Of a DNA stretch of 64,000 nt, positions 9,639-20,484 are shown one piece after another. Source of the DNA: Marinomonas shanghaiensis. GTDB lineage: Bacteria > Pseudomonadota > Gammaproteobacteria > Pseudomonadales > Marinomonadaceae. The notes beneath the pieces were generated by a model. The model was not told the origin of the DNA. It ran no database searches and was given only the letters and a program-made list of their open reading frames with translations. Position 1 is the stretch's first letter. Every line of letters starts with the position of its first letter. The position numbers and the translations under genes were made by a program. Location: NCBI RefSeq assembly GCF_003259175.1, contig NZ_QGOK01000021.1:1-64000 (forward strand). Direction: 5' to 3'.

Positions 9639-10955
9639 TTGAGAAGAAGAACACCCCCGCGCCGCGCCGCGAAGCCTCAGTCGATGGGCCCAGTGCAGAC
9701 TTTTGTTGTAGACGGCCTGACTCACGAAGCAAAAGGCGTTGCTCGTTTGCAAGGAAAAGTGACCTTTATAGAAGGGGCTTTACCTGGAGAGACGGTCACA
9801 GCGCAAGTGACTAAGGTTGGTCGTCGTTTTGATGAAGCGGTTTTAACTCATATCATCGAGGCAAGTGACCACCGAGTGGAGCCTGATTGTTTGCATTTTC
9901 ATGCTTGTGGCGGCTGCAGCTTTCAGCATCTGATAAGTGAAAAGCAACTTTCTGCAAAATCGGATTGGCTGAAAGGCCAATTGCGTAATCTTATCAACAC
10001 GCAACCTCTTGAATTACTCTCGGATAAGTCCATTGGTTATCGTCGTCGAGCGCGTATAGCCATTGATCATAAAAATGGTCGAATGATGTTGGGGTTTCGT
10101 GGTAAAGCGTCAAACGATATCGTTTCGATTGATCGTTGTGTTGTGCTGACAGAGAAGCTTCAGGCGATATATCATTCTTTGAAACAAGCATTATCAAGCA
10201 GCAATTTGGCGACCCAACTTGGGCATGTAGAGCTATTGGAAGATAGCAAAGGTGTTTCGGTTTTATTTCGCTTAACCTCCGAGCTATCAGCAGAAGGTCA
10301 AAGTGGCTGGAAGGATTGGGCAAAAAAACAGAATGCAGCGCTTTATTGGCAAGCACCGAAAGCGAGCAGAGCGGACGTAAGTGCTGAGGAAATGCGCTAT
10401 TATGACCTAGGGGATTTGAGGTTGAAATACCATCCTCAAGACTTTATTCAAGTCAATGACAGCATGAATCAAAAAATGGTGATGCAGGCAATGGATTGGT
10501 TAAAGCCGAATCAACAGGATGTCATAATGGATTTGTTTTGTGGTGTAGGGAATTTTTCTTTACCTTTGGCGCAACAGGCACAAGCGGTTATAGGGGTAGA
10601 GGTACAGGACAGTATGGTGGAAGCGGCTAGGGAGAACGCGCGCCTTAATGGTCTTGATAATGTCTCCTTCATCGCAGCGGATTTGACTAAGCCTGTAAAA
10701 AATGAACTTTTAACGCAACAGATAACCAAAGTACTGTTGGACCCACCTCGTGCTGGTGCGTTTGAGTTTTTAGATAGCATAATAAAAATCGGACCCATGC
10801 AAATTTTGTATGTTTCTTGCAATGCTTCTACTTTAGCGAGGGATGCCGAGTATTTAGTTGCAAAAGGATATCGTGTTTTACGTGTCAGTTTGATGGATAT
10901 GTTTCCGCAAACATCTCATGTAGAAACCATGATGTTATTGCAAAAAAAGAAGTAA
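9639..10955 (+). CDS. rlmD: 23S rRNA (uracil(1939)-C5)-methyltransferase
   Basis: Methylates U1939 of 23S rRNA using S-adenosylmethionine (RlmD/RumA). The 438 residues show a basic N-terminus, a TRAM RNA-binding domain (about 17-75) and iron-sulfur cysteines in CLHFHACGGC (84, 90, 93), with a fourth in DRCVVL. The SAM loop is DLFCGVGNFSLPLA, and VSCNASTLARD holds the catalytic cysteine near residue 395. The start is TTG at 9639 with AAAGAGA upstream. relA begins 16 bases after its stop, so the two are probably one transcript. Confidence 0.96.
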   Translation: MRRRTPPRRAAKPQSMGPVQTFVVDGLTHEAKGVARLQGKVTFIEGALPGETVTAQVTKVGRRFDEAVLTHIIEASDHRVEPDCLHFHACGGCSFQHLISEKQLSAKSDWLKGQLRNLINTQPLELLSDKSIGYRRRARIAIDHKNGRMMLGFRGKASNDIVSIDRCVVLTEKLQAIYHSLKQALSSSNLATQLGHVELLEDSKGVSVLFRLTSELSAEGQSGWKDWAKKQNAALYWQAPKASRADVSAEEMRYYDLGDLRLKYHPQDFIQVNDSMNQKMVMQAMDWLKPNQQDVIMDLFCGVGNFSLPLAQQAQAVIGVEVQDSMVEAARENARLNGLDNVSFIAADLTKPVKNELLTQQITKVLLDPPRAGAFEFLDSIIKIGPMQILYVSCNASTLARDAEYLVAKGYRVLRVSLMDMFPQTSHVETMMLLQKKK

Positions 10956-10971
10956 ATTGAAGGGCGGATAA

Positions 10972-13221
10972 ATGGTAACGGTAAGAAAAGATCATCCTGT
11001 GTTAGATGATGGCAGTGTTGATATTGATGCTTGGATGTGGCAGTTTTCTCATCTGGTCGATGACAGTGCTCGTGTTCCTTTGCGTATGGCTTGTGAGTTG
11101 GCTCGCCAATCGGAGTTGAAAAGTGCCAGACCGTCTTATTGGGGGGCTCAGGCAAGTACTTTTCGTGCTGGATTAGAGATGGTCGAAATACTGTCTGGTT
11201 TTCGGGCGGACCAAGATTCATTGGTCGCAGCCGCTTTATATCGTGTGGTACGAGAAGACCAACTGCCCATTTCCCGTGTAACCGAGATGTTTGGTCGTAA
11301 GGTGTCTTCGATTATAGAAGGCGTAATGCGAATGGGAGAGGTCTCTAAAAACCTCACCGCGGATTCTGCGGCCGAAGTGCTGGGCAGCAGTGAAAACCAG
11401 CTAGAGTCTTTGCGCAAAATGTTGGTTTCTATCATTGATGATGTGCGTGTTGTGCTGATTAAGCTAGCAGAGCGCGCTTGTGCTATCAAAGAGGCCAAAC
11501 ACCAGAGCGAAGAGCGTCGTGTTGCTGTCGCACTTGAAGTGCAGAGTGTTTATGCCCCTTTAGCGCATCGCTTGGGCATTGGTCATATCAAATGGGAATT
11601 AGAAGACCTTTCTTTCCGCTATCTTTACCCCTCAGACTACAAACGAATTGCCACCTGGTTAGATGAAAAACGCCTCGATCGTCAGCAGTATATTGATGAT
11701 GTTATTGCCTTATTAGATGAGCGTTTAAAAGGGATTAACATTCATGCTGATCTAATGGGGCGAGCCAAGCATATCTACAGTATTTGGCGAAAAATGAAGA
11801 ATAAAAACATTGGCTTTGATGAAGTATACGATGTCAGAGCGGTGCGGATTCTAGTGGATGAGCCCATGGAATGTTACGGCGTTCTTGGGATAGTTCACAA
11901 TTTGTGGCGGCCCATTCCCCATGAATTCGATGACTATATTAGTAACCCCAAATCAAACGGTTATCAGTCACTGCATACGGCGGTGATCGGGCCTCAAGGT
12001 CGAGCACTTGAAATCCAGATTCGTACTCACAAAATGCATGAAGATGCCGAGTTGGGTGTGTGTGCACACTGGAAGTATAAAGGAACGGATTTAAGCTCAA
12101 ATAGCACCAGTTATGAAGAAAAGCTTCAATGGCTTAGAACCATTCTAGATTTTCATGAAGTACAAGGGGACTTAGAGTCCTTATCTGAGCAAGTTCGCAG
12201 TGACATAGAGCAAGATCGCATATACGTTTTTACCCCCGACGGACACGTAGTGGATCTGCCGATCAATGCCACACCAGTTGATTTTGCTTATCGAGTGCAC
12301 ACCGAGATTGGTCATCGATGCCGCGGCGCCAAGGTAAATGGCAAAATTATATCGCTGGTAACGCATTTAAAAACCGGCGATAAGGTTGAAATTCTGACGA
12401 CCAAAGAAGGCGGTCCTAGCCGCGATTGGTTGCATCCTACTTTAGGTTATGTGCAAACCAACCGAGCCAGAGCAAAAATTCAAAATTGGTTTAGAAAAGA
12501 AGACAGAGAGAAAAATTTAGACGCGGGTAAGCACCTGCTTGATAAACAGTTAAAGCGTCTTGGTATTGATGATAATCGCATTGATCTACAAGCTATTTCT
12601 TCTCGATTTAACTTTTCTTATGCAGAGGAAGTGTATGTGGCGCTTGGCGCTGGAGACATCCAATTAGCGCGAGTGTTGCGTGTTATTGATGATTTTTACA
12701 GCCTCAATGGTGAAAGTGCGCCTGCGCGTCCTATTCGCTTAAAGAAAAGTCGTCATAAATCGTCAGATAACGACATTCATATTTTAGGCGTAGGGAAGTT
12801 GCTGACGCAGATGGCAAAATGCTGCTCGCCTATTCCTGGCGATGACATCGTTGGTTTCATTACTCAGGGGCGCGGTGTCTCCGTGCACAGACAGGATTGT
12901 ATTAACATTGTTCAGCTTGGGTTAGATGAGCCAGAAAGAATCATTGATGTTAGTTGGGGGGAGGAATTAGACAATCAGTACCCAGTGAACATTCAGGTGG
13001 AGGCTTATGATAGAACAGGATTGCTCAACGACATTACCAGTTTGCTGGCGAATGAAAAAGTCAATTTGTTGTCGATGAACACGTTATCCGCAAAAGAAAA
13101 TCATACGGCAAACATTCGCTTTACTATTGAAGTGGGTGAATTAAGTGTATTAAGTAAGTTGTTACATCGTATTAATCAGCTACCCAATGTGCTTAATGTA
13201 TTCAGAGAGAGGGATTTTTGA
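10972..13221 (+). CDS. relA: (p)ppGpp synthetase RelA
   Basis: Ribosome-associated GTP/ATP pyrophosphokinase that makes the alarmone in amino-acid starvation. The 749 residues contain an N-terminal HD-like domain that has lost the hydrolase motif (ALYRVVRED where SpoT has an HD pair), so it should be synthetase-only. The synthetase domain carries EFDDYISNPKSNGYQSLHT and EIQIRTHKMHEDAELGV. TGS (about 400-460), a zinc-finger region with CCSPIPGDD, and a C-terminal ACT domain follow. AAGGG precedes the ATG. mazG overlaps its stop by 4 bases. Confidence 0.97.
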   Translation: MVTVRKDHPVLDDGSVDIDAWMWQFSHLVDDSARVPLRMACELARQSELKSARPSYWGAQASTFRAGLEMVEILSGFRADQDSLVAAALYRVVREDQLPISRVTEMFGRKVSSIIEGVMRMGEVSKNLTADSAAEVLGSSENQLESLRKMLVSIIDDVRVVLIKLAERACAIKEAKHQSEERRVAVALEVQSVYAPLAHRLGIGHIKWELEDLSFRYLYPSDYKRIATWLDEKRLDRQQYIDDVIALLDERLKGINIHADLMGRAKHIYSIWRKMKNKNIGFDEVYDVRAVRILVDEPMECYGVLGIVHNLWRPIPHEFDDYISNPKSNGYQSLHTAVIGPQGRALEIQIRTHKMHEDAELGVCAHWKYKGTDLSSNSTSYEEKLQWLRTILDFHEVQGDLESLSEQVRSDIEQDRIYVFTPDGHVVDLPINATPVDFAYRVHTEIGHRCRGAKVNGKIISLVTHLKTGDKVEILTTKEGGPSRDWLHPTLGYVQTNRARAKIQNWFRKEDREKNLDAGKHLLDKQLKRLGIDDNRIDLQAISSRFNFSYAEEVYVALGAGDIQLARVLRVIDDFYSLNGESAPARPIRLKKSRHKSSDNDIHILGVGKLLTQMAKCCSPIPGDDIVGFITQGRGVSVHRQDCINIVQLGLDEPERIIDVSWGEELDNQYPVNIQVEAYDRTGLLNDITSLLANEKVNLLSMNTLSAKENHTANIRFTIEVGELSVLSKLLHRINQLPNVLNVFRERDF

Positions 13222-14021
13222 GTAACGCAATGAAGCAATTGCAGTATCTAATGCGTTGTCTGAGAGACGAGGCGTTTGGCTGTGCTTGGGATAAAAAACA
13301 AACGTTTAAAAGTATTGCTCCTTATACATTAGAAGAGGCGTACGAAGTCGTTGATGCTATTGAACGAGAAGATTTTACACATCTAAAAGAAGAGCTAGGA
13401 GATTTGCTTTTTCAGGTTGTTTTTTATGCACAAATGGCTGAAGAAGCACAGCATTTTACCTTTGATGATATTGCTGCCGGAATTGTTGAAAAAATGTTGC
13501 GTCGTCATCCTCATGTTTTTCCTGACGGTGACATGACGCGCTTTGGTGAAGTAACATCGCTTACTGAGCAAGAAATTTCCGCGCAATGGCAGCAAATCAA
13601 AGCGCAAGAAAAAAATCAATCTGATCAGAGTTTGCTAGCCGATGTGCCCGTTTCCATGCCAGCCTTGATGCAAGCAGTAAAACTCCAACAAAAAGCGGCT
13701 AAAGTGGGCTTTGACTGGCCAAATGTGGCGCCTGTGTTTGATAAAATTCGAGAAGAATTGGATGAACTTGAAGCGGCCATGAGAGAACAAAACGCTTCTC
13801 ATACGGAAGAGGAAATGGGGGATGTATTGTTTGCTGTCAGTAATTTGGCCCGTCACCTCAATATTTCTCCGGATGTGGCGCTGAATAAAACCAATATAAA
13901 GTTTCGTCGTCGCTTTGGTAGAATAGAAACCTTAGTATCGGCACAGAATAAAAAATTAGCAGATTGTTCTTTAGAGGAGTTAGACCATCATTGGGAGCAA
14001 GCCAAACACGAAGGCTTGTAA
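13218..14021 (+). CDS. mazG: Nucleoside triphosphate pyrophosphohydrolase MazG
   Basis: Hydrolyses NTPs and dNTPs to monophosphates plus pyrophosphate, a housecleaning activity also linked to lowering ppGpp. The 267-residue product has the two tandem MazG domains of the family. The first metal-binding set is in EEAYEVVDAI and EELGDLLFQVVF, the second in REELDELEAAM and EEEMGDVLFAVSN. The start is TTG at 13218, overlapping the relA stop (TTGA), with a GAGAGAGGGA purine stretch upstream. The relA-mazG overlap indicates translational coupling. Confidence 0.96.
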   Translation: MSNAMKQLQYLMRCLRDEAFGCAWDKKQTFKSIAPYTLEEAYEVVDAIEREDFTHLKEELGDLLFQVVFYAQMAEEAQHFTFDDIAAGIVEKMLRRHPHVFPDGDMTRFGEVTSLTEQEISAQWQQIKAQEKNQSDQSLLADVPVSMPALMQAVKLQQKAAKVGFDWPNVAPVFDKIREELDELEAAMREQNASHTEEEMGDVLFAVSNLARHLNISPDVALNKTNIKFRRRFGRIETLVSAQNKKLADCSLEELDHHWEQAKHEGL

Positions 14022-14080
14022 CCTGCAGGATAGGTTAAAGAACACCTTTAGCGGATATTATTAGCAATTAGGAGGGTGAA

Positions 14081-16711
14081 GTGAGTGATCGTCAGGCGTC
14101 ATTACGTGAGAATGTTAGGTTGCTGGGAGATTGTCTTGGTGAAAGCATGAGCAATCATTTGGGAGCCGAGTTTCTGGAAAAAGTAGAAAATATTCGATTA
14201 CTTTCAAAAGATGGGCGTCAGTCTGGTGATTCCGCCGCGCTTATTGCCGCCCTAGAAGCGTTAGAGGATAAAGAAATTGTGCCTGTTGCAAGGGCGTTTA
14301 ATCAATTTTTGAACCTGTCTAATATCGCGGAACAATATCATCGGGTACACCGTCGTCGTACCAATGAAAGTTTAGGGGTTTATCACAACCCTATCGGTGA
14401 CCTTCTGGCTCGACTTGCAAAGCAAAATTTTACGCCAGAGCAAATGATTGCCTCCTTGCAATCCCAATCAATTGAGCTTGTGTTGACGGCTCACCCAACG
14501 GAAGTGGTTCGCCGTTCTTTGATTCGAAAATACGACAACATTTCGAGTGAATTAGAAGCACTAGACAAAGACAATATTTTACCTCTTGAAGAAACTAAGC
14601 ACATTCGACGACTGAAAGAAATCATCACTCAAGCTTGGCACACGGATGAAATTCGTGAAGAAAGGCCAACTCCTGTTGATGAAGCCAAATGGGGGTTTGC
14701 AGTGATTGAGCAATCTCTGTGGCAAGCCGTGCCGCGATTCTTTCGTCAATTAGACGAACAGTTCAGTGCGTTTTCCAGCGACGAACGTTTGCCTCTCGAT
14801 TTGGCGCCGATTCGTTTTGCGACCTGGATGGGGGGCGACCGTGATGGTAATCCAAATGTTACCCATAAGGTGACGAAAGAGGTGACGTTATTGGCTCGAT
14901 GGATGGCTGCTGACCTCTATATTAAAGACTTGAATGTTTTGCGTTCCGAGTTTTCTATGACGCAATGTAATGCGGCATTGCGAGAGCGAGTGGGCGACAG
15001 TGCGCAACCCTATCGTGAAGTGTTGCGACATTTAGAAAATAAAATGTTGGCCACTAAGAATTGGGCAAAGGCTTGTTTAGATGGAAAGCCCGTTCCATCT
15101 GACGATATTTTCCTAGACATTCAGGAGCTGATAGACGATTTGGTATTGTGTTATCAGTCTTTGTTAGATTGTGGAATGAAGGTCATTGCCAATGGCTCTC
15201 TACTGGATCTTATTCGTTGCGCCGCTACGTTCGGTGCCACTCTTGTGCGCTTAGATGTTCGTCAAGATGCGTCTCGTCATATTGATGCTTTATCAGCGAT
15301 TACACGTTTTTACGGATTGGGTGACTACGCTGAATGGGATGAAGCGTCTCGACAGGCTTTTTTGCTGACAGAATTGAATTCCAAACGGCCACTCTTGCCG
15401 ATGGAATGGACACCCACCGCAGAAGTGAAAGAAGTACTTGACACTTTTACCATGATTTCGAAAGGTCAGAAAAACTCTTTTGGCTCTTATGTTATTTCTA
15501 TGGCGAGTGCGCCATCGGATGTTTTAGCCGTTGCCCTGATGCTAAAAGAGTCTGGCGTGAGCTTTCCTATGCGCATTGTTCCTTTGTTTGAAACACTCGC
15601 AGATTTAGATAATGCTGAGCCTATTATTGAGCAATTGTTTTCGATCCCTTGGTATAAGGCCTACATAAACGGCCATCAAGAGGTCATGATTGGTTACTCG
15701 GATTCAGCGAAAGACGCTGGACAGATTGCTGCAACTTGGGGGCAATATCGTGCTCAAGAGGCGTTAACACGTCTCTGTAAGAAACACGGTATTCATCTGA
15801 CGCTTTTCCATGGTCGTGGCGGCACTGTTGGTCGTGGCGGCGGTCCTGCTCATGTGGCGATTTTGTCGCAACCTCCGGGTTCGGTGAATGGTGCTATTCG
15901 GGTAACTGAACAAGGTGAGATGATTCGCTTTAAATTTGGTATTCCTGACATAGCGGTACGCTCTCTTGAGCTATATTGCTCGGCGGTGATGGAGGCCTCT
16001 TTGATACCGGCTTCACCACCAAAAGAAGAATGGCGTGCCATTATGGATGAAATGGCAGAAGTGGGAATGAATCAGTATCGTTCAATAATACGTGGGCATG
16101 AAGACTTTGTGCCTTATTTTAGAGCGACAACCCCTGAGCAAGAGTTGGCCAAATTGCCCTTAGGTTCACGTCCTGCTCGTCGACGTTCAGACGGCGGCGT
16201 TGAAAGTTTAAGGGCGATACCTTGGATTTTTGCTTGGATGCAGATTCGTTTGATGTTACCTGCATGGCTGGGAGCTGAGAGCGCATTACAGCAAGGCGTT
16301 GATTCTGGTAATTTGGAAAAATTACGAGAGATGCATAAAAAATGGCCATTCTTTGGGGCCTATTTAGACATGCTGGACATGGTGTTGGCAAAAGCCGAAC
16401 CGGAAATTGCTGAATATTATGAAAAGCGTCTTGTTGGTGAGGAATTACAAGGCTTAGGACGTTTGTTGCGGGGCAAATTGAAGCAAGTGAGTGAGCTTGT
16501 GAAGTTGCTTAAAAAGCAAGAGCGTCTTATCGAGGATAATAAAACCATTCGTCAGTCGATCGATGTTCGAAACCCCTATATTGATCCATTGCACTATTTG
16601 CAAGCTGAGCTTTTGTATCGTAGTCGAAAAGACGAAGAGAATGCGGAAGTGAACAAAGCCCTAATGATTACCATGGCGGGTATTGCCAGTGGTATGCAAA
16701 ATACAGGCTAA
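14081..16711 (+). CDS. ppc: Phosphoenolpyruvate carboxylase
   Basis: Carboxylates phosphoenolpyruvate to oxaloacetate, replenishing the TCA cycle. The 876-residue length is normal. The catalytic histidine lies in VLTAHPTEVVRRS. GYSDSAKDAG and the glycine-rich FHGRGGTVGRGGGPAH loop are present, and the protein ends in NTG as bacterial PEP carboxylases do. The start is GTG at 14081 behind a strong AGGAGGGT site. It stands alone, with 59 bases after mazG and 227 before adk. I see no clear terminator on either side. Confidence 0.98.
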   Translation: MSDRQASLRENVRLLGDCLGESMSNHLGAEFLEKVENIRLLSKDGRQSGDSAALIAALEALEDKEIVPVARAFNQFLNLSNIAEQYHRVHRRRTNESLGVYHNPIGDLLARLAKQNFTPEQMIASLQSQSIELVLTAHPTEVVRRSLIRKYDNISSELEALDKDNILPLEETKHIRRLKEIITQAWHTDEIREERPTPVDEAKWGFAVIEQSLWQAVPRFFRQLDEQFSAFSSDERLPLDLAPIRFATWMGGDRDGNPNVTHKVTKEVTLLARWMAADLYIKDLNVLRSEFSMTQCNAALRERVGDSAQPYREVLRHLENKMLATKNWAKACLDGKPVPSDDIFLDIQELIDDLVLCYQSLLDCGMKVIANGSLLDLIRCAATFGATLVRLDVRQDASRHIDALSAITRFYGLGDYAEWDEASRQAFLLTELNSKRPLLPMEWTPTAEVKEVLDTFTMISKGQKNSFGSYVISMASAPSDVLAVALMLKESGVSFPMRIVPLFETLADLDNAEPIIEQLFSIPWYKAYINGHQEVMIGYSDSAKDAGQIAATWGQYRAQEALTRLCKKHGIHLTLFHGRGGTVGRGGGPAHVAILSQPPGSVNGAIRVTEQGEMIRFKFGIPDIAVRSLELYCSAVMEASLIPASPPKEEWRAIMDEMAEVGMNQYRSIIRGHEDFVPYFRATTPEQELAKLPLGSRPARRRSDGGVESLRAIPWIFAWMQIRLMLPAWLGAESALQQGVDSGNLEKLREMHKKWPFFGAYLDMLDMVLAKAEPEIAEYYEKRLVGEELQGLGRLLRGKLKQVSELVKLLKKQERLIEDNKTIRQSIDVRNPYIDPLHYLQAELLYRSRKDEENAEVNKALMITMAGIASGMQNTG

Positions 16712-16881
16712 TGTGATTATACGGTTAAGAAATGCTCAGTATGAGTAAGAAAATGATAAAAAAAGACACGTAAATTTGCATAGTGAAGGGCTGCTTGGGT
16801 ATGCTTGGCGACCATTCAATTTTTTAGTATGCAAATGGTTTGCCTGAACGCCTCGTTGCCGTGCATATCGTACGTTAATGA

Positions 16882-17595
<714 letters not shown>

Positions 17596-17602
17596 ATACG
17601 CA

Positions 17603-18310
17603 ATGACGGTTATTTTAGCATTAGATACTTCAACGCCAGCTTGTTCAGTGGCGTTGTATATGGATGGTGTTGTGTTGGAAGATTTCCGCATGGCGCCTCG
17701 TCTTCATAATGATCTTATCCTACCTATGGTAGATCAAATACTAAGCCAAGCTGGATTGACACTGACGAACCTGGACGCTATCGCGTTTGGGCGGGGACCT
17801 GGGTCCTTTACGGGGCTTAGAATCAGTGCGGGTGTGGTTCAAGGGCTTGCTTTTGGTGCAGATCTGCCTGTTATCCCAGTGTCAACTCTTGCGGCTTTGT
17901 CGTTGGAGGGATTTCAAAAAACAGGTAAAAATAATTGGTTGGCTGCGCTTGATGCCCGTATGGGAGAAATCTATATGGGCGGCTATTGTGTCAATAAGAT
18001 AGAAGGTCGTTATCAGGTCGATCTATTGGTTGATGAATGTGTCGTAAAGCCTGCTAGTTTGTCTGCTTTTTCAACCCATTTTGATGGCGTTGGTTCTGGT
18101 TGGTGTTATGAGGATATTTTTACCACACTGCTTCCTGTTCCAGCGGAGCACGTTTTGGTTGATTTAGCGCCTCGTGCTGCTTGCATTGCTGAACTTGCAC
18201 TGTTGTCCTTTCAGAGAGGTGATATGGTTCGTGCGTACGATGCAATTCCAACCTATTTAAGAGATGAAATTACTTGGGAAAAACAGGCTCCTCGCATAGG
18301 GAAACGTTAA
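17603..18310 (+). CDS. tsaB: tRNA threonylcarbamoyladenosine biosynthesis protein TsaB
   Basis: Non-catalytic partner of TsaD and TsaE in making t6A at position 37 of ANN-decoding tRNAs. The 235 residues belong to the ASKHA fold and start ILALDTSTPACSVAL. The characteristic GRGPGSFTGLRISAGVVQGLA follows at about residues 64-84. The length is the same order as E. coli TsaB. It sits between adk and uppP with gaps of only 7 and 4 bases, pointing to a shared transcript. Confidence 0.95.
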   Translation: MTVILALDTSTPACSVALYMDGVVLEDFRMAPRLHNDLILPMVDQILSQAGLTLTNLDAIAFGRGPGSFTGLRISAGVVQGLAFGADLPVIPVSTLAALSLEGFQKTGKNNWLAALDARMGEIYMGGYCVNKIEGRYQVDLLVDECVVKPASLSAFSTHFDGVGSGWCYEDIFTTLLPVPAEHVLVDLAPRAACIAELALLSFQRGDMVRAYDAIPTYLRDEITWEKQAPRIGKR

Positions 18311-18314
18311 TTAT

Positions 18315-19115
18315 ATGTTGTGGTATCAAATTGTTTTCTTGGCGGTTATTCAAGGGTTAACGGAATTTTTGCCAATATCGAGTTCTGCTCATTTAATTTT
18401 GCCTGCCCAGTTACTTGATTGGCCAGATCAAGGGTTGGCGTTTGATGTCGCTGTTCATGTGGGAACACTGATTGCGATTGTCAGTTATTTTAGAAGAGAC
18501 ATTATGCAAATTATTGTGGCATGGTGTGTTTCTATTAAAGACAAACAATCGACACCCAATAGCCGCTTAGGCTGGTGGATTATTTTGGCGACCTTGCCTG
18601 CTTGTGTTGCTGGTTTGGTGTTTGATGGCTTTATTGAATCGCATTTGCGTTCTCTAGAGGTGATTGCCTATACCACCATTGGTTTTGGGGTATTGCTTTG
18701 GTTGTCAGACCGATATGGTACCACGACGAAAACAGAGCACGAGCTTGGTGTAAAAAGTGTGCTTTTTATCGGGTTTGCTCAGGCGCTTGCACTCATTCCT
18801 GGGACCTCGCGATCGGGTATTACGATGACGGCAGCTCGTTTTATGGGGTTTAGTCGAGAAAGTGCTGCGCGATTCTCTTTTCTTTTGTCTATTCCTCTTA
18901 TTCTTGCGGCAGGTGGCCTAAAGTCAATTGAGCTTGTCTCATCGAACATGCTGGTGGACTGGGAAGGAATATTTATGGGCGTTGTTTTGTCTGCCCTGAG
19001 CGCTTATTTTTGTATTTATTTATTTTTAAAGTGGCTTAATACTATAGGCTTTTTTCCCTTTTTTGTTTATCGGTTGATTTTGGGGCTAGTACTTTTAGGG
19101 ATTGTTTATCTTTAA
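18315..19115 (+). CDS. uppP: Undecaprenyl-diphosphatase
   Basis: Integral inner-membrane phosphatase (UppP/BacA) that regenerates undecaprenyl phosphate, the lipid carrier for peptidoglycan and other envelope polymers. The 266 residues contain the two family motifs, GLTEFLPISSSAHL near residue 14 and LIPGTSRSGITMTAARF near residue 159, which include the catalytic glutamate, serine and arginine region. About seven to eight hydrophobic segments are apparent. It begins 4 bases after tsaB. UppP would act downstream of UppS, encoded at 33902. Confidence 0.97.
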   Translation: MLWYQIVFLAVIQGLTEFLPISSSAHLILPAQLLDWPDQGLAFDVAVHVGTLIAIVSYFRRDIMQIIVAWCVSIKDKQSTPNSRLGWWIILATLPACVAGLVFDGFIESHLRSLEVIAYTTIGFGVLLWLSDRYGTTTKTEHELGVKSVLFIGFAQALALIPGTSRSGITMTAARFMGFSRESAARFSFLLSIPLILAAGGLKSIELVSSNMLVDWEGIFMGVVLSALSAYFCIYLFLKWLNTIGFFPFFVYRLILGLVLLGIVYL

Positions 19116-19181
19116 TGCCTTTGTTTTTAGATATGGTTGAGTGTGTAAGGCGTTTTACACTATTTTGGAGAGAGGTTCTCT

Positions 19182-19976
19182 TTGCTTCATTCTATTGCGG
19201 TTGCAACAACAGATAAGTTTTTAGAGCCTGATGCTCGATTGTCAGCTCAATCACTGGATCTGCCTTTCTTATCACTGACTGGACCGATAAAGTTTGTTTC
19301 TAATTACGATTATCTCTTGCTCTACACTCCCGATGGTATCGCTGTAGCAAAGACGGGTAAAGCAGCCCCTAAACCCGTTTATGTGGATTTTACGTCGGGT
19401 GCTGTGGATCACAGAAGACGCTTTGGTGGTGGTAAAGGGCAAGATATTGCGAAAGCGGTTGGGTTAAATAAGGGGGCTAATTTATCTGTATTGGACGCTA
19501 CGGCTGGTTTAGGTCGAGATGCGTTTGTGCTTGCTTGCTTGGGGTGTTCGGTGTCTCTTTGTGAGCGTGTGGGGTTTGTTAGAGCCATGCTGCAAGACGG
19601 TCTATATCGAGCATCCTTGCATCATGAGGTTGCGGGCATTGTTGCCAAAATGTCGCTATTAACAACAGACATAACGAATCTGTCTCACAATGCTATGTTT
19701 GATGTGGTGTACTTGGACCCCATGTATCCGCACACAGATAAATCATCAGCAGCGGCTAAAAAGGAAATGGCTTTTTTTAGAGATCTCGTTGGCAAAGACG
19801 ATGATGCTGATGCATTGTTGCCGGCAGCCATGCAGCTGGCAGAGTACCGAGTTGTGGTAAAACGTCCAAAAGGTGCTACCTTTTTAAATGATGCACAACC
19901 AACGTATCAATTAGAGGGGAAGTCTGGGCGATTTGATGTGTATGTTCTCAAATCGCTGGATTCCCTTGCTGTTTAG
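19182..19976 (+). CDS. rsmJ: 16S rRNA (guanine(1516)-N2)-methyltransferase
   Basis: RsmJ methylates G1516 of 16S rRNA. The 264 residues carry the family signatures [14 protein letters not shown], the SAM-binding [22 protein letters not shown] with the catalytic DPxY-like core, and the C-terminal [11 protein letters not shown]. The start is TTG at 19182, supported by TTTTGGAGAGAGG. The gene converges on slyX with only 7 bases between the stops and no evident terminator. Confidence 0.94.
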   Translation: MLHSIAVATTDKFLEPDARLSAQSLDLPFLSLTGPIKFVSNYDYLLLYTPDGIAVAKTGKAAPKPVYVDFTSGAVDHRRRFGGGKGQDIAKAVGLNKGANLSVLDATAGLGRDAFVLACLGCSVSLCERVGFVRAMLQDGLYRASLHHEVAGIVAKMSLLTTDITNLSHNAMFDVVYLDPMYPHTDKSSAAAKKEMAFFRDLVGKDDDADALLPAAMQLAEYRVVVKRPKGATFLNDAQPTYQLEGKSGRFDVYVLKSLDSLAV

Positions 19977-19983
19977 TTTTTCA

Positions 19984-20196
19984 TTAATAATGTGGTGGTC
20001 TTTCTGCTTCAAAGTTAGGTTGCTGTTGGCGATAAGATTCAAGCTGTTTTCCTAATATAGCGAGTTTCTCTTTCATTAGTAGCATATCTTTTTGTTGGCT
20101 GATCAGCGCTTGGTTTAAACTATCGATCGTATCTTCTTGAAATTGTAGTTTGAATTCTAGTTCGTCGATGCGTTGGTTGATTTGTGAGGTGTTCAT
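19984..20196 (-). CDS. slyX: SlyX-family coiled-coil protein
   Basis: Short protein of unknown biochemical role, found across gammaproteobacteria. The 70 residues are nearly all helical with heptad-like spacing (RIDELEFKLQFQEDTIDSLN, then further leucines) and end in the family hallmark PPHY. GAAGG sits 8 bases before the ATG. It faces away from the cold-shock gene across a 288-base AT-rich gap. Confidence 0.92.
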   Translation of the reverse strand: MNTSQINQRIDELEFKLQFQEDTIDSLNQALISQQKDMLLMKEKLAILGKQLESYRQQQPNFEAERPPHY

Positions 20197-20484
20197 GGAT
20201 ACCTTCTATGTGTTAACCTTAACAAGCTAAACTCATATTTTATGAGCTCTTCTATAAAAATATATGACGCAAGTATCGGTCATTTAAAATGTAAGAGTGG
20301 CGTGAAAATTGCTCTCAAAAGACGATGTGTATTCTACTACTATCTTCTTTTGCTTCGCACGGTGATTTTAGAAAGAGTTTAGTAAAATATTCATTTATTC
20401 ACTTTTGCACTAATACGGAGTCTGTTTTCTTTGAAATTGGCTTCGCTTCACAATAATATTTAATTTGATAAGAGATATACTGTT
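20197..20484. promoter_or_regulatory. AT-rich divergent promoter region, slyX / cold-shock gene
   Basis: This 288-base gap has no coding signal. It contains a palindromic hairpin (CTCATA, TTT, TATGAG at 20232-20246) near the slyX start. A possible -10 of the downstream gene is TAAAAT around 20381-20386 (in TTTAGTAAAATATTC). A promoter there would leave a leader of about 90 bases before the cold-shock gene. That would fit the long 5' leaders of known cspA-type mRNAs, but this is inferred. Confidence 0.35.

Noticed and set aside
14030..14080. AACCT/AGGTT repeat after mazG
   Set aside because: A 5-bp stem without a T-run; expected by chance.
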